A DNA stretch of 64,000 bases from positions 62,001 through 126,000 of the forward strand of contig NZ_FNJN01000003.1 in NCBI RefSeq assembly GCF_900104345.1, written 5' to 3'. Origin of the DNA: Microbacterium testaceum StLB037. Its GTDB lineage: Bacteria > Actinomycetota > Actinomycetes > Actinomycetales > Microbacteriaceae. Below the pieces are notes generated by a model, which worked only from the letters and a program-made list of their open reading frames with translations, was not told the DNA's origin and did no database searches. Shown one piece after another: positions 25,946-32,882 of the stretch. Position 1 is the first letter of the stretch, and every line of letters starts with the position of its first letter. Position numbers and translations under genes: made by a program.

Positions 25946-26757
25946 GCGCATCGTTCTCGCTCGGTCCCGCACTCCTGTTCGTACCCGGCGACCGGCCGGA
26001 ACGGCTGTCGAAGGCTCTCGAGCGGGCGGATGCCGCGATCCTCGACCTCGAAGACGCCGTCGCCCCGGATGCCAAGGCTCACGCCCGCGCGGAGTTGATC
26101 GCCGCCGACCCCGACCCCGAACGCGTCATCGTGCGGGTCAACGGACCCGAGACGCCCGACTTCGCGCTCGACCTCGACGCCCTCGCCGAGACCCGCGTGC
26201 GGCGCGTGATGGTCGCCAAGGCCGAGGATCCTGCCGCGCTCGCGCGGCTCGAGGGGTACGAGGTGATCGCCCTGTGCGAGACGGCTCGTGGGGTGGTCGC
26301 CGCCGAGCAGCTCGCCGCCCTGCCGCAGGTGATCGCGCTCATGTGGGGTGCCGAAGACCTCGTCGCGAGCCTCGGCGGAACTTCGAGCCGCAGCGACGAC
26401 GGCGGGTATCGCGACGTCGCACGCCTCGCGCGGGCTCGGGTGCTGCTCGCCGCCGGAGCCTTCGGCAAGCAGGCGATCGACGCCGTGCACGTCGACATCG
26501 CCGACCTCGACGGCCTCTCGGACGAGGCGCGGGATGCCGTGGCATCCGGATTCGCCGCCACCGCGTGCATTCACCCGGGGCAGGTCGCGACCATTCGCGA
26601 GGCGTACGCGCCACCCGCCGAGCAGGTCGCGTGGGCGCGTGGGGTGCTCGCTGCGGCCGAGGGGAAGCGGGGAGTGTTCCGTTTCGAGGGGCGCATGATC
26701 GATGAGCCGATCCTGCGCCACGCCCGGTCGCTCGTCGCGCGGGCGGAAACCTCTTAG
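25942..26757 (+). CDS. CitE-like CoA ester lyase (HpcH/HpaI aldolase family)
   Basis: A 271-residue TIM-barrel lyase. FVPGDRPERLSKALERADA, ILDLEDAVAPDAK (metal-binding Glu/Asp), RVNGPETPDF and MWGAEDLVASLGG are CitE/malyl-CoA lyase hallmarks. It stands alone without citD and citF, so it is not a citrate lyase subunit. The mycobacterial homologue in the same gene neighbourhood, Rv2498c, has been described as a beta-hydroxyacyl-CoA lyase for itaconate dissimilation and leucine catabolism. Here it would cleave the last CoA ester to acetyl-CoA or pyruvate. GTG 25942 is preferred; GTG 25933 is possible. The 3' end overlaps the convergent phosphatase gene by 4 bp. Confidence 0.87.
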   Translation: MSASFSLGPALLFVPGDRPERLSKALERADAAILDLEDAVAPDAKAHARAELIAADPDPERVIVRVNGPETPDFALDLDALAETRVRRVMVAKAEDPAALARLEGYEVIALCETARGVVAAEQLAALPQVIALMWGAEDLVASLGGTSSRSDDGGYRDVARLARARVLLAAGAFGKQAIDAVHVDIADLDGLSDEARDAVASGFAATACIHPGQVATIREAYAPPAEQVAWARGVLAAAEGKRGVFRFEGRMIDEPILRHARSLVARAETS

Positions 26758-27341
26758 CTGGCGACGCCGGCGTAGGCCAGCATCTCCCAGCGGTCGCCGT
26801 CGAGTCGGAACGTCGTCGCCGAGCAGTTCGGCAGACGCTCGCCCTCGCGGGGGAACTCGCCGTCGGTGGCGAACATGATGACCTCGCGGATGAGCGCCCC
26901 GTGCGCGACGGCGATCACGTCGACGCCGTCGTGGGCGGATGCCACGGCCTCGGCGAGCGCGGCCAGCGCGCGCTCGCGCACGACCGGCCAGGTCTCGGCG
27001 CCGGGCACATCGGCCGCGTGCCAGGGGCCGTAGGTGTCGGAGAACGTGGGCGCGTCCATGCCCTCAGCCTCGCCGTACGAGCGCTCCTGCAGGCCGGGGA
27101 GGCGCAGGGTCACCGACATGCCCAGGGCCGCAGCGATGATGTCGGCCGTCTCGGCCGCGCGACCCAGGTCGCTCGAGACGACGACGACCTCACGGCCGGC
27201 GTACTCCGCGGCGAGGGTCTCGGCGATGCCGCGTGCTTGCAGACGACCGGTGTCGTTCAGGGGGATGTCGGTCGACCCCTGAATGCGTCCCTCGTAGTTC
27301 CACGCCGTCTCGCCATGCCGCACCAGAGTCAGAATCGTCAC
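26754..27341 (-). CDS. Histidine phosphatase family protein
   Basis: A 195-residue phosphoglycerate-mutase-like phosphatase. The phosphohistidine motif LVRHGETAWNYEGRIQG is at residues 6-22, and the second histidine is in VAHGALIREV. YGEAEGMD supplies the usual acid. It is shorter than true glycolytic mutases, so it is more probably a broad-specificity phosphatase. The GTG start overlaps the stop of the upstream membrane-anchored protein gene (GTGA), so the two form an operon. Substrate unknown. Confidence 0.87.
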   Translation of the reverse strand: MTILTLVRHGETAWNYEGRIQGSTDIPLNDTGRLQARGIAETLAAEYAGREVVVVSSDLGRAAETADIIAAALGMSVTLRLPGLQERSYGEAEGMDAPTFSDTYGPWHAADVPGAETWPVVRERALAALAEAVASAHDGVDVIAVAHGALIREVIMFATDGEFPREGERLPNCSATTFRLDGDRWEMLAYAGVAS

Positions 27342-27916
27342 GCGTCGAGCCTAACCGGCGGGGGCGGAGCCAGCCCCCACGGCGGCGCCCGCGCGCGACG
27401 GGGCCGTGCGAGACCCTGTCGTTCCGGACGGGGCCGGGCCCGATCACCCGAGGGGTGGTCGGGGGCGTCCTCGGGGCAGTCGATCGGGTGCACGATCACG
27501 GGTTTCGTGCCGAGATCGTAGACGCGGCAGGCGCGTCCCCAATCGGGGCGGGCGGTGAGATCCAGGGGACCGCCCTTCCCCCAGTGGTAGTACGCCGCGA
27601 CCGAGATCGCGTCGTCCGTTGCCGAGAGGAGCGACCATCCATACGGGCTCTCGTTCGCCCTCCCCGCGATGACACCCTGCTGCAGCGCCGCCGACACCGC
27701 GTCCATGCGGTCGGGTGCGATGGCGGTGACCGAGATCGCCGTCAACAGGCCGTGGTCGGCGAAGCCCGCCGCCTCCTCGTCCTCGAGGACGCCGGGTGGT
27801 TCGCCGACGAGGCGTCCCACGGCGATCACGGTCGCGAGAGCGACGAGCAGCAGGACGACCTTCCGGCGCGGACGGCCCACCGGCGTCGCCTGCCGGGGTT
27901 TCCTGGGCGCGGTCAC
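27338..27916 (-). CDS. Hypothetical protein with one N-terminal membrane segment
   Basis: 192 residues, not recognised. A basic N-terminus (APRKPRQATPVGRPRRK) is followed by one hydrophobic segment (VVLLLVALATVIAVGRLV), so the rest probably lies outside the membrane. The middle holds W, Y and Cys residues (YHWGKGGPLDLTARPDWGRA), and the tail is Arg/Pro-rich. GTG 27916 was chosen because it places the membrane segment near the start and leaves 37 bp after the sirtuin gene; the frame stays open upstream only as an antisense shadow of that gene. It overlaps the phosphatase gene downstream. Confidence 0.6.
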   Translation of the reverse strand: MTAPRKPRQATPVGRPRRKVVLLLVALATVIAVGRLVGEPPGVLEDEEAAGFADHGLLTAISVTAIAPDRMDAVSAALQQGVIAGRANESPYGWSLLSATDDAISVAAYYHWGKGGPLDLTARPDWGRACRVYDLGTKPVIVHPIDCPEDAPDHPSGDRARPRPERQGLARPRRARAPPWGLAPPPPVRLDA

Positions 27917-27953
27917 GACCCGACGCCCCGACGACGAGCCGGAGCGCGAGTCA

Positions 27954-28802
27954 TCAGAGCAGCCCCGGCAGCCGATCGGCGAACGCCCGCAGCACGTGTG
28001 TCGTGCCCCCGTCGATCTTGACCGCCGCGCGCTGGTCGGCGCGCGTCTCGCCGCGATTGACGATGACCACGGGGAGGCGCTTGCGTCGCGCCCGCTCGAC
28101 GAGCCGGATGCCCGAGTTGACCACCAGGGACGAGCCGGCGACGACCAGCGCATCGCTGGTGTGCACGAGCTGCTCCGCCTCGCGGAACTTCTCGACCGGG
28201 ATGTACTCGCCGAAGAACACGACATCGGGCTTGAGCGTGCCCTCGCACACCGAGCACACCGGCACGACGAAACCGTCGGCGCTCGCCGGGGTGACATCGC
28301 CGTCGGGGCCGAGCTCGACATTCTCGGGGAGCGAGATCCAGGGGTTGTCGGCCTCGACGCGTTCGGCCAGGTCGCGGCGGTCGAACACCTGCCCGCACTG
28401 CAGACAGCCGACGCGGCGCATCGTGCCGTGCAACTCGACGACGCGTCCGCTGCCGGCCCGTACGTGCAGACCGTCGACGTTCTGCGTGATCACGCCGTTG
28501 GCGACTCCGGCGGACTCGAGATCGGCGAGGGCGCGATGACCGTCGTTCGGCTGCGCGGCGGCGAACACCTTCCACCCCAGGTGGCTGCCCACCCAGTAGC
28601 GGCGGCGCGCGTCGGCACTCGAGAGGAACTGCTGAGCCGTCATGGGCGTGCGCGTCGGCGCCCCCTTGCCCCGATAGTCGGGTATCCCCGAATCGGTCGA
28701 CACGCCCGCGCCCGTGAGGACGGCGATCTTGCGCCCGGCGAGGACCTCGACGGCGCGATCGATGGATGCCGAGAACTCGGCGTCCTGCGTCGTGTCGGTC
28801 AT
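27954..28802 (-). CDS. cobB: Sir2-family NAD-dependent protein deacylase
   Basis: A 282-residue sirtuin. GAGVSTDSGIPDYRGKG is the NAD-binding loop, TQNVDGLH follows, and ELHG contains the catalytic His. The zinc knuckle is CLQCGQ with CSVCEG. GSSLVVNSG and IVNRGET complete the Rossmann part. It removes acyl groups from lysines using NAD, and in bacteria typically reactivates acyl-CoA synthetases. ATG 28802 has GGAGGT just upstream and is preferred over ATG 28844. It may be the first gene of a three-gene run with the membrane protein and phosphatase. Confidence 0.92.
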   Translation of the reverse strand: MTDTTQDAEFSASIDRAVEVLAGRKIAVLTGAGVSTDSGIPDYRGKGAPTRTPMTAQQFLSSADARRRYWVGSHLGWKVFAAAQPNDGHRALADLESAGVANGVITQNVDGLHVRAGSGRVVELHGTMRRVGCLQCGQVFDRRDLAERVEADNPWISLPENVELGPDGDVTPASADGFVVPVCSVCEGTLKPDVVFFGEYIPVEKFREAEQLVHTSDALVVAGSSLVVNSGIRLVERARRKRLPVVIVNRGETRADQRAAVKIDGGTTHVLRAFADRLPGLL

Positions 28803-28927
28803 GCACACCTCCGTCCCGTCGAGTCTATGGCGGGGCGCCGACACCGGCTCGCGCCGGCAGCCCCTCCTCCCGTCCCGTCGACGGGTCCGTGTCGCGGGGA
28901 GGAGCGCGCGAAAGGGAGACTGGGGGA

Positions 28928-30130
28928 ATGAGCTCCTTCCCCCGGCCCGCCATGCTCGACGTCACCTCCCTCCGCCGCGTGCGTCCCTGGGGCGGTGATC
29001 TCGTCGACATCGCCATCGACGGGGGACGGATCACCGCGATCACCCCCGCCGCCGCCGACCCCATCGGCATCCGGGAATTCGACGGACGCGGGCTGCTCGC
29101 CCTGCCGGGGCTCGTGAACGCCCACGCGCACGTGGACAAGTCGTGGTGGGGACTGCCGTGGCAGTCGTACGGCGGCGAGGGGTCGACCGAGGGGCGCATC
29201 CGACACGAACGGGAGCAGCGCGAGGCGCTCGGCATCCCCTCGCTCGAGCGCTCCGCGTTCGTGCTCCGCGAGCTCGTCCGCCAGGGAACGACCGCGATCC
29301 GCACCCACGTCGACGTCGACAACGGGGTGGGCCTGCGCGGGATCGAGGCGGTCGAAGAAGCCGCCGCCGCCTACGGGGGCGCCCTCGACGTGCAGATCGT
29401 GGCCTTCCCGCAGGATGGGGTGCTTCGACGCCCGGGTGTCCTCGAGCTGCTGCGCGAGGCCGCAGGCCGCGACAGCGTCACGGGGATCGGCGGTCTCGAC
29501 CCCGCGTCGATCGACCGCGACCCGGTGGGACAGATCGACGCCCTGACCGCGCTCGCCGCCGACACCGGGGTCGACCTCGACATCCACCTGCACGACGCGG
29601 CCGAGCTCGGCGCGTTCCAGATCGAGCTGCTCATCGAGCGCACGCAGCGCCTGGGACTCGGCGGACGGGTGAACATCGCCCACGGGTTCGCCGTCGCCCA
29701 GCTCGACCCCGCCCGCCGGCGCGACCTCCTCGCCGCGATGGGCGCGGCCGGCGTATCGATGACCACCGTCGCCCCGCTGCGGCTGGCGCAGCTTCCCCTC
29801 GCCGAGCTCGACGCGGCCGGTGTCCGGCTGGGGCTCGGCACCGACGGCATCCGGGATCTCTGGAGCCCCTTCGGCACCGGCGACACGCTCGGCATCGCCT
29901 GGCAGTACGCCCGCGCGGGAGGGCTCGTGCGCGACGAGGAGCTGCTCCGCGTCGTCGAGCTCGCTACCCGCGCGGGTGCGTGGGCGGTCGGTCGAGAGGT
30001 GCACGACCTCGTCCAGGGAGCCCGCGCAGACATCGTCCTCGTGGATGCCGAGAACCCCATGGATGCGCTCGTGCGTCAGCCCGAGCGGGCCCTGGTGATC
30101 GCCGGGGGTCGGGCGCTGCACGTGGCGTGA
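28928..30130 (+). CDS. Amidohydrolase, cytosine deaminase-like
   Basis: A 400-residue metal-dependent hydrolase of the CodA/AtzB-like amidohydrolase group. GLVNAHAHVDKSW supplies the first two metal histidines, HVDVDN and DIHLHDAAE further ligands, and LGLGTDGIRDLWSPFG the metal Asp. The small N- and C-terminal beta domains (ARADIVLVDAENPMDALV) frame the TIM barrel. Substrates in this group are cyclic or exocyclic amines such as cytosine or isocytosine; which one is unknown. GGGG six bases before ATG 28928 serves as ribosome binding site. An upstream in-frame ATG at 28766 runs antisense over the sirtuin start and is rejected. Confidence 0.83.
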   Translation: MSSFPRPAMLDVTSLRRVRPWGGDLVDIAIDGGRITAITPAAADPIGIREFDGRGLLALPGLVNAHAHVDKSWWGLPWQSYGGEGSTEGRIRHEREQREALGIPSLERSAFVLRELVRQGTTAIRTHVDVDNGVGLRGIEAVEEAAAAYGGALDVQIVAFPQDGVLRRPGVLELLREAAGRDSVTGIGGLDPASIDRDPVGQIDALTALAADTGVDLDIHLHDAAELGAFQIELLIERTQRLGLGGRVNIAHGFAVAQLDPARRRDLLAAMGAAGVSMTTVAPLRLAQLPLAELDAAGVRLGLGTDGIRDLWSPFGTGDTLGIAWQYARAGGLVRDEELLRVVELATRAGAWAVGREVHDLVQGARADIVLVDAENPMDALVRQPERALVIAGGRALHVA

Positions 30131-30164
30131 GGTCTGGCGCGCGGGCTGCTGGCACCATGGGGGG

Positions 30165-30974
30165 ATGCCCGTCATCCCCCTCGACTCCGCCGCCGACCCG
30201 CGCCTCGCCGACTATCGCGATCTCACCGACGTGTCGCTGCGGCGGGTGTCGGAGCCGGCTGGCGGGCTCTACATCGCCGAGTCCTCGAAGGTCCTCGATC
30301 GCGCCCTTCGCGCGGGGCACCGGCCGCGCTCCGTCCTCGTGCAGGAGAAGTTCCTCGCCGATGCGCTCGCGCTCGTCGGTGAGGACGCCGAGGTCTACGT
30401 CGTCCCGGCCGAGGTCGCCGAACGGGTGACCGGATACACCGTGCACCGGGGGCTCCTGGCGTCCATGCATCGCCCCGCGCTGGCATCCGTCGAAGAAGTC
30501 GTGCGCGACGCCCGGCTCGTCGTCGTTCTCGAAGACGTGGTCGATCACACCAACATCGGAGCGGCGTTCCGTTCGGCGGCGGCCCTCGGCGCCGACGCGG
30601 TGCTCGTCACCCCGCGCTGCGCCGACCCGCTGTACCGACGCAGCGTCCGCGTCAGCATGGGCACCGTGTTCCAGGTGCCGTGGACGCGACTGCCGGAGTG
30701 GTCGGATGCCGCCCCCCTGCTGCACGACGCCGGATTCCACCTCGCCGCACTCGCGTTGTCGGACGACGCGGTGACCCTCGACGCCTTCTCTGCCGCGGGG
30801 CACGAGCGCGTCGCCCTGCTGATGGGATCCGAGGGCGATGGACTCAGCCGGGGCGCGCTCGCCGCGGCGGACACCGTCGTGACGATCCCGATGGCCGGGG
30901 GAGTGGACTCGCTCAACGTCGCCGCGGCGAGCGCGGTGGCGCTGTGGGAACTTGGACGGGGACGCCGGGCCTGA
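30165..30974 (+). CDS. TrmH/SpoU-family RNA 2'-O-methyltransferase
   Basis: A 269-residue SPOUT methyltransferase. The three knot motifs are clear: VVVLEDVVDHTNIGAAFRSA (motif 1), LLMGSEGDGLSRG (motif 2) and IPMAGGVDSLNVAAASAVAL (motif 3). The N-terminal 100 residues form the substrate-binding extension of 23S/tRNA ribose methylases (SPU_sub_bind type). It methylates a ribose in rRNA or tRNA using S-adenosylmethionine; the position is not deducible. It follows the amidohydrolase by 34 bp and converges on a hypothetical gene with a 21-bp gap. Confidence 0.9.
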   Translation: MPVIPLDSAADPRLADYRDLTDVSLRRVSEPAGGLYIAESSKVLDRALRAGHRPRSVLVQEKFLADALALVGEDAEVYVVPAEVAERVTGYTVHRGLLASMHRPALASVEEVVRDARLVVVLEDVVDHTNIGAAFRSAAALGADAVLVTPRCADPLYRRSVRVSMGTVFQVPWTRLPEWSDAAPLLHDAGFHLAALALSDDAVTLDAFSAAGHERVALLMGSEGDGLSRGALAAADTVVTIPMAGGVDSLNVAAASAVALWELGRGRRA

Positions 30975-30995
30975 GGCGGGGGATTTCGAACCGGC

Positions 30996-31676
30996 TCAGC
31001 CGGTCGGGTCATCGAACCCGCCCGCACGCATGCGGAGCTCCGACGCGGCAGCGGCGCTCACGCGCTGGTCGGGGTCGGCGCCAAGCGCCGCGAGCAGATC
31101 GTCGGGCAGATCGCTCTCGCCGACCAGGAACCACCTCTCGACGACGCTTCCGTCCGCGGCGACGCGGCGGTCGCGGGCGGCGTCGCGCGGCAGGCCCTCG
31201 GGCGGGGAATCCTCCCGTTCGATCGCGAGGTGCAGATGCGGAGGGAGCGCGTCGGGGCCGATCTGCGCCTCCGGCGCCGTGAACAGTTGCACGACGACAC
31301 CCCGGCCGCGCCACTCGAGCCAGTCGATCTGCTCGTCGTCCCACCGCGGGTCGTCGGCGTTCCAGCCCGACCAGTCCGGCCCCTCGGTGTCGAAGGCCCA
31401 TCGTTGCGGCTCGGCGTTGAGCGTCTCGGCGATCGCGAGCGCGTCGCGGCGCACGTCGGAAAGCTCCCCGTCGCGGAACACCGACAGGTTCGGCGGCCAC
31501 GCCGACGACACGACATCCCACCCCGCGGCGCTGAAGCGACCGCTTTCGACCTCGGGCGCCCACCCGGTGTCGGCGAGGGTCTCGGCGAGCGCATCGGCGT
31601 CTCGCAGGAGGGTGTCGGCGTCGGCCACGCGCAGCAGGGCGACGACCGCGTCGGGAAGGGCGTGCACGGGCGTCAC
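30996..31676 (-). CDS. Hypothetical protein
   Basis: 226 residues, not recognised. It is acidic and Trp-rich (SAAGWDVVSSAWPPNLSVF, FDTEGPDWSGWN), with no signal peptide or membrane segment. The final third is Asp/Ala-rich (DLLAALGADPDQRVSAAAAS), reminiscent of leucine-rich-variant or armadillo-like repeats but too short to assign. The GTG start overlaps the stop of the GDSL hydrolase gene (GTGA at 31673), so the two are co-transcribed. The reading frame extends upstream only as an antisense shadow. Confidence 0.6.
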   Translation of the reverse strand: MTPVHALPDAVVALLRVADADTLLRDADALAETLADTGWAPEVESGRFSAAGWDVVSSAWPPNLSVFRDGELSDVRRDALAIAETLNAEPQRWAFDTEGPDWSGWNADDPRWDDEQIDWLEWRGRGVVVQLFTAPEAQIGPDALPPHLHLAIEREDSPPEGLPRDAARDRRVAADGSVVERWFLVGESDLPDDLLAALGADPDQRVSAAAASELRMRAGGFDDPTG

Positions 31677-32533
31677 GCCTGCGTCTCGCGGGAGCCCGCG
31701 GCATCCCGACCCGGGGCGAGGGTCACCACCGGAAGCGGCTCGGGACGCTTGGGCTGGATGTGGTCGCCGGACGACTGGTGTCGCAGACGCCGCAGCACCC
31801 AGGGCACGAGGTACTCGCGCGCCCACACGAAGTCCTTCTCGCGGGCGGCGCGCCACGTCGTGATCGCCCTGGTCTCGGCCTTCATCGGCTCGAGGTCGTT
31901 GGGCACGTTGAGGGCCCGCAACACCATGCGGGCGACCTCGTGATGACCGAGGGAGTTGTAGTGCAGGCGATCGTCGTCGAAGAAGCGCATGTCCTGCACC
32001 TCTTTGAGGCCCCACTGGTCGGCGACCACGCAGTCGTAGCGGTCGGCGATCGAGCGGATGTTCTCGTTGTAGATCGCGACCTTGCCCCGGATGCCGCGGA
32101 ACACCGGCGTGAACTCGGTGTCGATCGCCGTGAAGACGACGATGGTGGCCCCGCTGGCGCGCAGACGCGCGACGGCGTCTTCGAATTGCCGCGACACGGC
32201 ATCGGGATCGCTGCCCGGGCGGATGACGTCATTTCCGCCCGCGGAGATGGTGATGAGGTCGGGTTTGAGCGCGAGCGCCGGCTCGATCTGGTCGGCGACG
32301 ATCTGCGCGATGAGCTTTCCGCGCACCGCGAGGTTGGCGTAGGCGAAATCGTCGACCTGCGCGCCGAGGACCTCGGCGACCCGGTCGGCCCACCCGCGGT
32401 GACCGCCGTCGGGCAGTGGGTCGCCGATTCCCTCGGTGAACGAGTCGCCGAGGGCGACGTAGCGCCGCCAGGGGTGGGGGCCGGGGTTGTCGGACGCGGA
32501 CGGGGTGCGGGGCGAATGCGGATCGAGTGTCAT
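31673..32533 (-). CDS. SGNH/GDSL hydrolase
   Basis: A 286-residue serine hydrolase. Block I YVALGDSFTEG holds the nucleophile, ANLAVRGK block II, ISAGGNDVIRPG block III with the oxyanion Asn, and DDRLHYNSLGHHEVA block V with the Asp-His pair. Signal peptide absent, so probably cytoplasmic. The C-terminal 70 residues (AREKDFVWAREYLVPWVLRR) are typical of an actinobacterial subgroup. Substrate unknown; esters of lipids or sugars are usual. ATG 32533 has CCGGAGG five bases upstream, a strong ribosome binding site. Confidence 0.9.
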   Translation of the reverse strand: MTLDPHSPRTPSASDNPGPHPWRRYVALGDSFTEGIGDPLPDGGHRGWADRVAEVLGAQVDDFAYANLAVRGKLIAQIVADQIEPALALKPDLITISAGGNDVIRPGSDPDAVSRQFEDAVARLRASGATIVVFTAIDTEFTPVFRGIRGKVAIYNENIRSIADRYDCVVADQWGLKEVQDMRFFDDDRLHYNSLGHHEVARMVLRALNVPNDLEPMKAETRAITTWRAAREKDFVWAREYLVPWVLRRLRHQSSGDHIQPKRPEPLPVVTLAPGRDAAGSRETQA

Positions 32534-32722
32534 CGAAACCTCCGGCTTCCACGGTACCCCCGGCCTCCGACACCGCGAGAGAGCGGGCGCGCGAGGTAGC
32601 GGCATCCGCGTGGCCGGTCGCGCAGGAACGCGATCCCGTCGCGTGAACGAGTGCTCCTCGCGTGAGCGTGCGCGGGTCACGTCCCCGCGCGACCCACCGG
32701 CGTCCGGCCTCCCGGGGGACAT

Positions 32723-32789
32723 CCATAAACGCGATTTCGTCGGATAAACGCCGTCTGCACGCGTTTCTCGGTACGAATCGCGTTTATGG
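32723..32789. promoter_or_regulatory. Long inverted repeat with repeated TAAACGC motifs between divergent genes
   Basis: CCATAAACGCGATT (32723-32736) and AATCGCGTTTATGG (32776-32789) are perfect 14-bp inverted arms, 39 bp apart. The interval holds another GATAAACGC and an opposed GCGTTT, giving four related half-sites. It is AT-richer than its surroundings and lies in the 349-bp gap between the divergent GDSL and helicase genes; the rest of the gap shows nothing else. Confidence 0.55.
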
Positions 32790-32882
32790 CCGGTGGTGCG
32801 ACGTATCCGCCTCCGGGTCGGGCGTGGCGGGCTCCGCTGTCGCCTATCGTGGATGTTCGCGCTCGCGAAGGATGGAGGTTCG

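Noticed and set aside
25942-26757. Citrate lyase beta subunit
   Set aside because: citD, citF and citC are absent and the gene is embedded in an acyl-CoA degradation operon; a stand-alone CitE-like lyase fits better.
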